DNA of 64,000 nt from NCBI GenBank assembly GCA_001839685.1, contig MLAK01000666.1:1-64000 (forward strand), read 5' to 3'. Under the pieces are notes generated by a model that saw only the letters and a program-made list of their open reading frames with translations, was not told the DNA's origin and ran no database searches. Shown piece after piece: positions 28,195-37,328 of the stretch. This DNA is from Tritrichomonas foetus. Taxonomy: Eukaryota > Parabasalia > Tritrichomonadida > Tritrichomonadidae. The translations under genes were made by a program, and so were the position numbers. The first letter of the stretch is position 1. Each line of letters begins with the position of its first letter.

Positions 28195-29361
28195 TTAAGA
28201 TAATGTAGTTAAATCAGGCTTTTGCATATTACTTTGTCTCATAATTTTGGGTGAATTTATTGCAGAAGAATTTCTTGATTTTACAACTGTAATTGTTGCC
28301 CCATGTGACTCTAAAAATTCAACTGAATCATCAAACTTATTTTTATATGCAATATCAATCGCTGTTTGTCGAGATGAATCTTGAGCAAAAATATCAACAC
28401 CCGCATTAATTAAAATTGCCATTGCACGAATTGAGTTTCTTTTTGCTGCGCAATGTAAAGGTGTTTCTTCAGCCAAATTCCTTTCATTTACATCTAACCC
28501 TTTCGAAATCAATAATTTAATAATTTCGGTCGAATTATTTTCACATGCACTATGTAAAGCTGAGTATCCATATGTTGTTTTTTCATTAATTAAAGCAGGT
28601 GATAATTCACATAAAAGTTTTGCAGTTTCAACTTGTGCTGTTTCAGCTGCAATATGAAGGGGTGTTCGATGCATTACATCAACTGCATTTTCAATTGAAG
28701 CATCATGTTCAATTAAATAATTCATAACTCTTCTGCTTCCAGAAGCAGCCGCATAATGTAAAGGTGTGAGCTCATCCATATCTTTTGCATTTACATCTGC
28801 ACCATGTTCAATTAAAGACGATACAGAATAAAATGCACCTTTCTCACACGCATAATGAAGAGGGGTTCGATAATACGAATCCAGTAGCAATTTCACAACA
28901 GAAGTGCATAAATTATCAATTGCTAGAAGCAATGGTGACTCACCAAATATGTCTTTACTATCAATTGAGAGCTTTCCAATTTCAATGATTTTTTCGGTTG
29001 CCTCATAGCGGTTATATTCGGCCGCATAATGGAGGGCGTTTTTGTGAAGTGAGTCAACATCACCTAATTGGTCAAAGTCGTGCGCGAGATACTCCACGAG
29101 TTGGACGCTACCTCCGGCTGCGGCAAAATGTATCGTTGATCTTGAGCATTTGTCGACATTTGCGATGTCCGTGCCGCTTTTGAACATGTACAGAAGGCAG
29201 TTGTATGAGCCAAAGTAGGCCGGAAAGGCGACGAGCGAGGGATGATCATCGAAAATTGAGGGAAGTTCACGAATGAAGTCTGAGGCGTTGATACTGCTGA
29301 GGATTTCTTTGAAGGAATCAACATCATCGCGTCTGAGTATGTCGAAAAAGCTCTGCTCCAT
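28195..29361 (-). CDS. Ankyrin-repeat protein
   Basis: 388 aa. The N-terminal ~45 residues resemble the capping helices of trichomonad ankyrin proteins. Then come about nine ankyrin units of ~33 residues with TPLHYAA/TPLHIAAE wording (for example DELTPLHYAAASGSRRVMNYLIEHDA). Between VVKLLLDS and YYRTPLHYACEKG one repeat junction is ~10 residues short, a small in-frame deletion. The last ~30 residues are Ser-rich and basic. Ankyrin arrays bind other proteins; the partner cannot be told. The first third of the gene is clearly richer in G+C than the rest. ATG at 29361. Confidence 0.93.
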   Translation of the reverse strand: MEQSFFDILRRDDVDSFKEILSSINASDFIRELPSIFDDHPSLVAFPAYFGSYNCLLYMFKSGTDIANVDKCSRSTIHFAAAGGSVQLVEYLAHDFDQLGDVDSLHKNALHYAAEYNRYEATEKIIEIGKLSIDSKDIFGESPLLLAIDNLCTSVVKLLLDSYYRTPLHYACEKGAFYSVSSLIEHGADVNAKDMDELTPLHYAAASGSRRVMNYLIEHDASIENAVDVMHRTPLHIAAETAQVETAKLLCELSPALINEKTTYGYSALHSACENNSTEIIKLLISKGLDVNERNLAEETPLHCAAKRNSIRAMAILINAGVDIFAQDSSRQTAIDIAYKNKFDDSVEFLESHGATITVVKSRNSSAINSPKIMRQSNMQKPDLTTLS

Positions 29362-29549
29362 TTAAGCAATCAAACGATCGAAAAAAAAATTCATACAAAG
29401 AATTGAGAGAAATAAAATCAAATTTGAATTGTTTATGTGAATAACTTTCAATTGTAATGATGTGATATCAATCTGATTAAAAGATTGAATGAATATTCAA
29501 TATTTTAAACGTTCACTACGCGGAATATCACAAAAATCTGTTATTGTAG

Positions 29550-29819
29550 ATGAAAACAAGCTATTTTGTGAATGTCCATGCATGTATAACATGTAAAAAT
29601 TCAATATTAATATCTGAACATACTTCAGACCATGTTAATCATCATTTAATTTGTATTAGTCAAAACCGCCCGGGAATGAAATCAATCGATCAAAGAATTG
29701 GTGAATCGTTCACTATGAAATTGACCTTAATGAATGGTGAATTGATTCATACTGATTTCCATCATGAATTCATGAAAAAATCGTTTTTAAATCAATCAGA
29801 CTTTGAAATATTCCATTGA
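29550..29819 (+). CDS. Small Cys/His-containing protein, hypothetical
   Basis: 89 aa. Cys and His cluster in the first half (CITC, then HTSDHVNHHLIC), which could chelate zinc but matches no known finger. The rest is mixed. The frame starts with ATG and has two TCAC motifs within 45 bp upstream. It is short and in AT-rich DNA, so it may be chance; the Cys/His spacing and upstream initiators are why I keep it. Confidence 0.4.
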   Translation: MKTSYFVNVHACITCKNSILISEHTSDHVNHHLICISQNRPGMKSIDQRIGESFTMKLTLMNGELIHTDFHHEFMKKSFLNQSDFEIFH

Positions 29820-29931
29820 ACAGGAGTTAAATTAAGTTAAATATATATATAAAATGAAAGTTAATGCCGTTTTACAAATGTCGCATATTCAAACATATGC
29901 ATAACATCGCGCTTTTGAATGAAGTTGGATT

Positions 29932-30624
29932 TCACTGAAGTGTTTTAAGTTCAGCCATGAGGGAGTTCTTCAGCTGCTCTTCCTCAGGCGTCAAAAACTT
30001 CCGTCTGTTCAATTCAATTAATGTTGCAGTGATTTCTTGTTTTCTGTTTTGAACAATTTGCATTCTCTGAATTTCAATTGGATTTATCGGTTGATGGTTA
30101 AATTTGGCTAAATTGGCCTGATTTCTATCTTCTTGAACTTGCGGCGTATGATAGGAATTACCTTCATTGGTAGAGCTAGCCGTAAGTGGTGAATTACCTG
30201 GAGCATTCTGAAGAGATATTTGCTTGTTCATGGCCATATGCGGATCATACGAATTATGGGCTTGACTATTCTTTGGTTTGCCGTTATTTACCTTTATTTT
30301 TGTGCCGCCTTGAATTGAATTGTGAACGCCTACTTCGTAAAGGCGCAAAGATTCGACGAAATTTTTGGTGTATTGTTCGAATTTCCTTTGCTGTTCGATA
30401 TCAAGCCGATTGTGGATGTCGATCATGCGGACAAGCTCGAGGTCCTTGATCGTGTCCTTGATTGTTGGGTCTTCCCTGACATTGGCGATTTCTTTCCAAT
30501 ACGATCGAATTTCGTTTTCGATTGCTATTATTGATTCTCTGTCTGTCGTTCTATTTTGCTCTCTCTTTGTTGCGAGTGGCGCAGGAGATTCTAAATCATC
30601 GTCAAGAAGTGACTGATATGACAT
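29932..30624 (-). CDS. Coiled-coil protein of unknown function
   Basis: 230 aa. An acidic N-terminus (SLLDDDLESP) leads to a helical charged region (about 25-100) with coiled-coil potential. A polar Asn/Gln/Pro-rich linker (105-180) and a short C-terminal helix pair (IQRMQIVQNRKQEITATLIE and following, 185-230) complete it. No TM segment or catalytic motif. It could be a subunit of a nuclear or trafficking complex, but I cannot name a family. Bases at the 5' end are richer in G+C than at the 3' end, as in other resident genes here. Confidence 0.7.
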   Translation of the reverse strand: MSYQSLLDDDLESPAPLATKREQNRTTDRESIIAIENEIRSYWKEIANVREDPTIKDTIKDLELVRMIDIHNRLDIEQQRKFEQYTKNFVESLRLYEVGVHNSIQGGTKIKVNNGKPKNSQAHNSYDPHMAMNKQISLQNAPGNSPLTASSTNEGNSYHTPQVQEDRNQANLAKFNHQPINPIEIQRMQIVQNRKQEITATLIELNRRKFLTPEEEQLKNSLMAELKTLQ

Positions 30625-31180
30625 TGATTTTTCTATCTAATTCACAGAATGTTTATATTAATTCAAATATTCAGTTTAAAAATGGTCGAATAGAATCTCT
30701 TGATGATTCTTCCTCTTCTGAATAATCACAACATCAAACGTGTCTGTTTTTATAATTGAATGCCTACAATGTATAGATTTCTAATAAATTAATTCACAAC
30801 ATCCAAGTAATTATTCGAATATTGATTTTTGTCCTATTTTTGGCGGAAACTGAAAGAATGTGTATTAAATTCTTTTATTATGCAATCTATACTAAAAGAA
30901 CTATCGATCAGATTGTTGATTGTTGTTACACTTCGCAAATTATCGTCATTTCATTTTTCTTTCCATTCAAAAATTCAATGATTTAACCTCACATCAATTC
31001 ATTTTCTACATCCACTTTTATCTTCTCAAGTCCTAAACAAATAAGTATTCAAAAAAAAAAACCGATACATAGTTCTTTCAGAAAATTTAACTATTGAAAT
31101 TGCTTCAATCAATGTGGGAAGAACTTTTTCAGTTGTATTTGGTTACTTCACTTTTATTTCACGTAATTCGCAACAAAAAG
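30625..31180. other. Divergent intergenic region
   Basis: 556 bp between two divergently transcribed genes. It holds a poly-A tract near 31053-31062 and the TCACTTTT initiator candidate at 31148. Nothing else seen. Confidence 0.55.
31148..31155 (+). promoter_or_regulatory. Putative initiator TCACTTTT of the DUF1349 gene
   Basis: TCACTTTT lies 33 bp before the ATG at 31181 and is followed by a second TCAC. It supports 31181 rather than the in-frame ATG at 31112, which lies upstream of it. Confidence 0.45.
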
Positions 31181-31735
31181 ATGGAAGGCTGGCAATGGCT
31201 CTACCCACCAGAATCATTCGAATTCATCGGCAATGATGGCGTCAAGATTGTTACCAAAGATTCAACGGACTACTGGCAGCGCACCCACTACGGATTCAGG
31301 AACGATAATGGACATTTCCTTTACAAGAAAATCAAGGGCGACTTCGTCATTTCGGCTGAAACAAACTTCGACTCCACAACGCTTTATGACCAGTGCGGCC
31401 TCTACGCAAGGCTCGACGAGGACAATTGGGTGAAAACATCAACCGAGTACGAAAACGAAAAAGTGTCACACATGGGCGCCGTCGTGACCAATTTGGGCTA
31501 CTCAGACTGGTCAAAGCGCGAAATTGATGCAAACATCAAGCGCGTGTTCTATCAGATGAAGAGGATTGGAAACGACTTCGAAATTTGGGTTTCCCTCGAT
31601 GGGGTTGAGTACAAGGAGATCCGCGTTGCCCACTTCCACAAGGAGGCACCAGAGCTCATGGTCGGCGTTTACGCTTGCAGTCCAAAGCGCGGGGGATTCA
31701 CCTGCCAGATCACCAACATCAAAATCACGCAATAA
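31181..31735 (+). CDS. DUF1349 family protein (concanavalin A-like beta-sandwich)
   Basis: 184 aa from the chosen ATG. The sequence has the family's typical blocks: WxxPP at the N-terminus, GDFVISAETNF, QCGLYARLDEDNWVKTSTEYEN, a Gly-rich SHMGAVVTNLGYSDW and the C-terminal VGVYACSPKRGGFTCQITNI. DUF1349 proteins are small lectin-like folds found mostly in bacteria and fungi; their ligands are poorly known. The length is normal for the family. Codons are much richer in G/C than those of most neighbours (CTC, GGC, AAG, AAC), as in highly expressed trichomonad genes. Lateral acquisition from bacteria is possible. The stop reads TAAA. Confidence 0.85.
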   Translation: MEGWQWLYPPESFEFIGNDGVKIVTKDSTDYWQRTHYGFRNDNGHFLYKKIKGDFVISAETNFDSTTLYDQCGLYARLDEDNWVKTSTEYENEKVSHMGAVVTNLGYSDWSKREIDANIKRVFYQMKRIGNDFEIWVSLDGVEYKEIRVAHFHKEAPELMVGVYACSPKRGGFTCQITNIKITQ

Positions 31736-32575
31736 ACAGTTCACTAGTGTACCTTACTATATCTATTTTTGTTTTCCAATATGACATTCAAGTGACTTGA
31801 ATTGTCTACATATTGTTTTCTTCGCTGGTTTTTGATTTATTAAAATATAAACTTTCAACAATTCGGAATTTTTTCTTATTTTGGTTTTTTTAGTCGTTCT
31901 TCATTATATAAACTAGAATGAAATGGAACAATGTATAGTATAAATAAAGATATATCATTTTAACTAATCCAACTAGTCTTTTTAAGAAGATAAAGCGATT
32001 TTGGTTCAATGTCAAGTTTATTGGGTAATGAAATCTATAAAAAGAATCAGAAAATGTCAATGATTATATAATGGAGTGACTTTAGATAGGGTTCAGTCTT
32101 AATACCACAGTGTAGATATTAACCACTGAACTAAACATCTTACAGAGTAAGAGTTGATTTATGTAGATTGTAATGATTTAGAATGATGTTTTTTTTTCTC
32201 ATTTTATAGAATATGTTAATGATACATTTGATACCATAAATCTGATTACTCTGAAGGAATCTTTTATTATTGTGAAGAGGTTTTCCCCTTCATTATTCTT
32301 AGTGTTTCAAATGAAATGAAAGAGTGAGGAATAAATTTGAGTTGCCCACCAATAGAATCTTAAGTTTATCACATATGTATAATTATTAAAAATTAATGTG
32401 GTATTTTCCATGTAAAAAAACATAAAAGATTGAATTTTATTGTTTCCAAGGTTTGTCAAAGATAAATTATATTAATGGTTGTTCATAAAAGATATGTAAA
32501 TATTTATTAAAATGTGTTAATAATATACTTTTTAAATGAAAGTGTTATATAAGCTGATATTTAGTAAATTTATTT
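31736..32575. other. Intergenic region between convergent genes
   Basis: 840 bp, AT-rich. On the - strand around 32100-32155 there is a tRNA A-box-like TAGTTCAGTGG but no B box at the right distance. No ORF. Confidence 0.5.
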
Positions 32576-34903
32576 TTAATGTCTTCCACTTTGTAACAGT
32601 GATGCCTTAGTTGGTTTCGAGCCTTCTACAACCAAGAATATTTGATCGTCTGCTTCAAGAGAAAGTAAAGCATCAGAAACTTCATTATCTGTGATTCCAG
32701 TTCCCATGACATTTTTAATATTAGCAGTAATAGTATTGAATGACAAAGTTCTCTCTGGTGCAGATTGAAGCATAGTAACAATTTCTTTCGAGATTCTAGA
32801 AACCTTCTGTCTCTTTTCAGCTGATGTTCCGGTTGTAAGGTTATCAATATCGATTATACCTGTTGTTGGATCTGTAGCTGATTGATGAAGGGCCTCTTTG
32901 AGAAGTCTAAGAGCTTCTTCAGCATCTTCTTTCTCAACAAATGGTGAAAGCCTCATCTTAGCATTAGCCTCAGCAAGACGAATACAGCTTTCAAGTTGTC
33001 TTGGAGTTGCTGAAACAACATTTCTGCCACCGAGTGATCTCATTTCTACATATCCATCAATTAAAACCTTTTGCGATTCATCAGTAAAAACAGGATTGCA
33101 ATGTTCTTTTGCATATGCAATATAATCTGTGAGTTGATTAATTGGAATTGTTGCTTGCGTTTCATTGTTTGCTGTGTATAATCCAACAATATGACGTGCA
33201 AGTTGAAGATCGTGAGCTTCATCAACACGATCCAAAATTAAGTAAACAAGATCAAAACGAGAAAGAAGTGTTGGTGGAAGTTGAATGTTTTCAATGACAG
33301 ACAATTTAGCATTATATTGTGAATCACGTGGGTTAGCACATGCAACAATAGCAGCACGTGCATTCAGTGTACAAACGATACCTGCTTTAGCAACACTGAC
33401 TGTTTGTTGTTCCATAACTTCATGAAGAACAGCTCGTGCAGAATCATTCATTTTATCAAATTCATCAATACAACAAACACCACGATCAGAAAGAACTAAA
33501 GCACCACTTTCTAACACGTATTCACCAGTTTCCGAATCTCTCACAACAGATGCAGTTAAACCAACAGCAGAAGATCCTTTACCAGAAGTATAAAGACCTC
33601 TAGGTGATACTTTATGTGTATATTGAATAAGCTGTGATTTAGCAGTAGCTGGATCACCAACCAATAATATGTTTATATCGCCGCGAGTTCCACGTGAGTT
33701 TGTTGAACCGCCAAAAAGAAGACAAAGAAGTCCTTTTTTAACACCGTCCATTTGCCAAATTGATGGTGCAAATGATTGAACAAGTTTTTCATAAATTTGT
33801 GGATCACTTGAGAGTTCCTCAGCCATTTGTCTTCGTCTTTCTTCTGTCTCTTTAATATTTGCTGTTTCATCGAAGCTCTGACGTTCTTCATTATCGATTT
33901 GTGTTGTGAAGGACTTTCGAATATGAATAACATCAATGTATGTTCTATAAACTGCATTAAGCGTTCGAATTCTTGGATTCACACGTGACGGTGCTGCTTT
34001 CCACACGCCTGTGATTTCAACTCTGTCACCCGGTCGTGCGTAGTCCACGAGATCTTCAAAGCAGATGGCTGCAATGCTTTGTGGTGTCTCTCCTTGTGGA
34101 ATAGATTCAGGCGATTCTTGAATTTTCATGTGCTGCCGGTCAGTGAATCTGCCCAAAGCGTGATCGATGTCATAAGTGTTGGTTCCTCCACAGGCAACGC
34201 ACTTTCCAGGGTCTGTTGCTGCTCCGTGCGTGACGGGGATCATTTCAATATGGTTGCATTGACGGCAGCGAAGGGCTGCGTCTGTCAAATCTGGAATTAC
34301 CGATGACGTCCTTGTGACCATTCCGCGAACTGAAACAAGCTTATCGATATCTGATGGTTCGAGATCTCTGATTGTTGTTGTCTTCATCAAATTGAACATT
34401 CTTGTTTGAACTTTTGGAATGTCATCAACATATGCTGGATAAAGCGTCTGAAAAAGTTCTTTGACAATTGAATCTGTGAGTTGGACCATTTCGAGTGGAA
34501 AATCAATCACTTGCTTGTAGAGACTCTCGTCATACGAATTCAAATGATGCATGTCGATATTAAGGTAATAATTACCTGTATCTGGCATTTCTTTGATTTT
34601 GCGGAGGTAGAGAGATCGAGTTGGGTCGTCGCTCGCATCACCTTCCAATTCGAATGATTGTAAAAACTGGCGGAGCTTGTTTGAAGCAGCAGTGATGTTG
34701 ACATTCGTACCATAAGCAAGAGTATGCGATGTGTACGATTCAGGATCGTGTAAAAATGTGGAATTAAAAGAATCGAGTGAATTTAACGAATTGAGCGAAT
34801 TCTCCTCGCCGTTGTTGAATTCATCGTTGATTTTAATCTGAGACTGTTGACTTTCCTGTGATTGTGTCTGCGTTTCAGGAGTTTCCTTATTTGGTTCGCT
34901 CAT
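32576..34903 (-). CDS. MCM4: DNA replication licensing factor MCM4
   Basis: 775 aa, a subunit of the MCM2-7 replicative helicase, acting at origins and forks in the nucleus. After a disordered Ser/Gln/Asn-rich N-terminus (1-60), AYGTNVNI (63-70) matches the MCM4-type WGTxVN block. A zinc ribbon has Cys213, 216, 235 and 238. QESPESIPQGETPQSI (262-277) and the RVNPR/IDVIHIRK region follow. The AAA+ core has Walker A GDPATAKS (416-423), Walker B CCIDEFDKM (477-485) and arginine finger SRFD (548-551). Subunit identity rests on the MCM4-like AYGTNVNI and RVNPRI...YIDVIHIRK wording. The 5' end is richer in G+C than the 3' end. ATG at 34903. Confidence 0.93.
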   Translation of the reverse strand: MSEPNKETPETQTQSQESQQSQIKINDEFNNGEENSLNSLNSLDSFNSTFLHDPESYTSHTLAYGTNVNITAASNKLRQFLQSFELEGDASDDPTRSLYLRKIKEMPDTGNYYLNIDMHHLNSYDESLYKQVIDFPLEMVQLTDSIVKELFQTLYPAYVDDIPKVQTRMFNLMKTTTIRDLEPSDIDKLVSVRGMVTRTSSVIPDLTDAALRCRQCNHIEMIPVTHGAATDPGKCVACGGTNTYDIDHALGRFTDRQHMKIQESPESIPQGETPQSIAAICFEDLVDYARPGDRVEITGVWKAAPSRVNPRIRTLNAVYRTYIDVIHIRKSFTTQIDNEERQSFDETANIKETEERRRQMAEELSSDPQIYEKLVQSFAPSIWQMDGVKKGLLCLLFGGSTNSRGTRGDINILLVGDPATAKSQLIQYTHKVSPRGLYTSGKGSSAVGLTASVVRDSETGEYVLESGALVLSDRGVCCIDEFDKMNDSARAVLHEVMEQQTVSVAKAGIVCTLNARAAIVACANPRDSQYNAKLSVIENIQLPPTLLSRFDLVYLILDRVDEAHDLQLARHIVGLYTANNETQATIPINQLTDYIAYAKEHCNPVFTDESQKVLIDGYVEMRSLGGRNVVSATPRQLESCIRLAEANAKMRLSPFVEKEDAEEALRLLKEALHQSATDPTTGIIDIDNLTTGTSAEKRQKVSRISKEIVTMLQSAPERTLSFNTITANIKNVMGTGITDNEVSDALLSLEADDQIFLVVEGSKPTKASLLQSGRH

Positions 34904-35429
34904 ATTTTCGATTTTTGTTAATTTCTAAACGGTTTGGTAGAACAAAATAAGTAAACGTGCATCAAGAAAATTTTTATTAACAAAAACATCGGTATTTATA
35001 GATTACAAGTATTTTTTATTAATAAGCTTAGTATATTAAAATAATATCTCGAATTTTAAATGAAAATAAAGATATTTATCAAGAGATATTGCGGGAAAGA
35101 TGAAATGATTTAGGTTAATTGATTTTTTGTTAACGAAGTCATAAATATTATATTTCGCCTTGAGTTTGAACGAATCATTTTTATTCGATTATTAATTCAA
35201 TAAACATCATGGATCATTCAAGAAAAAGTACATTGAAAAACTTTCGAATGGGTGAATCTTCTTTCGTGAAGTTAGTGAATTCAATCACATGCGATCATTT
35301 TTGATAAAATTGATTATTACGATTAAATTAGTTTCAAAAGATTTATGAGTATTATGTCAAAAAGTTACAAAATTGAGATAAAAAAAGCTTACCATACTTA
35401 ATATCAAACTTTTTGAATAGTTCATTCTC
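34904..35429. other. Divergent intergenic region between MCM4 and a membrane-protein gene
   Basis: 526 bp, AT-rich, no coding signal. It contains TAAACGGTTT about 20 bp upstream of the MCM4 ATG and a TCATTC initiator at 35422 for the + strand gene. Confidence 0.5.
35422..35427 (+). promoter_or_regulatory. Putative initiator TCATTC
   Basis: TCATTC ends two bases before the ATG at 35430, so the predicted 5' UTR is under 10 bases, typical for trichomonads. Confidence 0.45.
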
Positions 35430-36437
35430 ATGCTTTTCAACTTACTTTCGCTTTCCATTTCGATTCCCAACGGTTTCCATTCCATAGGAGTACAGTCCGA
35501 TCACTCGCTCTCGATTGAACTTGAAGACCAAGCGATGGTTCTTTTCCTCGACGATTTTAAAACATCAACTCTCATTGTCGAAGCTTCGAACGACCCCAGC
35601 CAGATGATTCAAGTCCAGCTCAAATTGGCCACTCGAATTATCCAAATTTCAGAGAGATTCGTTCGAATTTCGTTATCGCCAAATAATTATCAGAATTCTC
35701 ACGGGAAGAAGATAGAGGTCTATTTTTGGGTTATTCCTTCGAATTACTGCGATGACCTTTTATATTCGATATCGGCTAAGTACAAAATGGGCTTTGAGTT
35801 CAATTTCCAAAACTCGCCATCAGATTTCTGCTTCTTCCCTCTCATTTTCACCGACAGCAAACTCAAATCGCAAACAATAATCAGATTTATTAATTCTTCG
35901 TCAACAAGCCGCGCAGATTTCGTCAAATCCCAGAACCAAAATATTGAAATTTCACAATCTTGTAAAAACGATTCAAAAGGTCCGTCTGATTGTAAGCATT
36001 CCACGGAAGAGCCGTTTTTCATAAAATTCCATGAAAACTCCAACTCCTATTTTTCTGCTGCCTTTTCTCACACATTGGCATATTTTCAGATTTCCTCAAA
36101 TGACTGTGGAATCGATACGATACAAAAATCAGTAAATGGCACACTAGTTGACTTCAAATCGCCAATCAATGTTGAAAACACGTTTTGCAAGAATCAATAT
36201 GATAAACTCATTCACTTTTTATTAATTTTCATAAATATTCTCCTTTTTGGAGGCTTGGTTGTAATTCTGCTTCATCACTGCGGTATTTTGAGGTGTCACA
36301 GCGTGCTTGGATTCTCGAGGGGAGCTTTCAGATTCAGAAAATACAAAGCCAGACCAATTGAAGACACTTCGGGTGACAGAGAAATGCTGGGATCAATAGA
36401 AATCACCGGCGATGATGTGGATTTAACAACTATCTAA
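35430..36437 (+). CDS. Type I membrane protein of unknown function
   Basis: 335 aa. A short hydrophobic N-terminus (MLFNLLSLSIS) probably acts as a signal peptide. The ectodomain (about 15-260) is beta-rich with six or more Cys and several N-glycosylation sequons (for example NSS, NGT). One strong TM helix lies at about 262-284 (HFLLIFINILLFGGLVVILL). A ~50-residue basic then acidic cytosolic tail ends GDDVDLTTI. No family recognised. Together with the products at 37329-42460 and 61358-62776 it belongs to a local set of single-pass surface proteins of the same architecture but without obvious sequence identity. Confidence 0.75.
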   Translation: MLFNLLSLSISIPNGFHSIGVQSDHSLSIELEDQAMVLFLDDFKTSTLIVEASNDPSQMIQVQLKLATRIIQISERFVRISLSPNNYQNSHGKKIEVYFWVIPSNYCDDLLYSISAKYKMGFEFNFQNSPSDFCFFPLIFTDSKLKSQTIIRFINSSSTSRADFVKSQNQNIEISQSCKNDSKGPSDCKHSTEEPFFIKFHENSNSYFSAAFSHTLAYFQISSNDCGIDTIQKSVNGTLVDFKSPINVENTFCKNQYDKLIHFLLIFINILLFGGLVVILLHHCGILRCHSVLGFSRGAFRFRKYKARPIEDTSGDREMLGSIEITGDDVDLTTI

Positions 36438-37328
36438 TTTTCTAATCATTTCCTGAATAATATTTCATAAATGTGCATGAAAAGTCTTATAAAACAGTGA
36501 TCAACTTAAGATTTTGATATAAAATTGATTCAATGTTTTGACATCAGAATCATAAAAGAAAATGAAAAAAGAAGAAGCCGAGGGGGGAAGGGGATCGTCA
36601 CATGCAGACATGTGTGGATATAATATTGGTGATTCAAATTCTTTACTTAAGAAATTTCATGAAATACAAAAGATTCAAAATGTCGATTTTTATTCAAATT
36701 TGTTCATAGATTTTATTATTTGTTTATTTTATTAATAAATATGCGTTATTTCATTACATTGACATGTTTTTTAAATCTTTCTTTTCTATAAGGCATGCAC
36801 CTTAAGACAGTTAGCTTAGTACAACGGAATTGATGACAGAAACCACAGTTCCTTGTTGATTTTCTCTTTCATGATAAGATTAAAAAAGCGAATTTATTAA
36901 ATGAAGCTCTCTTTTATGCACTAAATGATTAAATTAGTAGAAATGTAAAATCATTATTAATAAATGAAACATGGGTATTTTTTGTGCATTCCCAGAGGGA
37001 GTATAATTTTCGAAAGAGTGAAAATTGCATTGATAAAAGCAATGAAAATATTTACTCAGTTACTGCTATTTCGAATGAAATTTAGTTGATTGTAATTCAA
37101 GATGGTGTTATAATATTATTCAGAAACACAAAAATTTGTGTTTGGATTGATTTAAAAAGAAAAAAAAATTTTTTTCCAATAAAAATTTATTATAATCCAT
37201 TTCAGGACAAATTTAAACAAACAAATTGTAAGATTTTGAAATTCGATATCATGATATTTGTTATATTCCCGTTTCTCCACGGGGGCACATTACTATACAA
37301 TACGACATATAATACAGACATCACAAGT
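36438..37328. other. Intergenic region between convergent membrane-protein genes
   Basis: 891 bp. A purine-rich G patch (36567-36595) stands out in otherwise AT-rich sequence. A short + strand frame at 37086-37385 overlaps the neighbouring gene end and is probably chance. Confidence 0.5.

Noticed and set aside
32080..32160. tRNA-like sequence on the - strand (A-box match TAGTTCAGTGG)
   Set aside because: No B box at the expected distance and no foldable acceptor stem; taken as chance.
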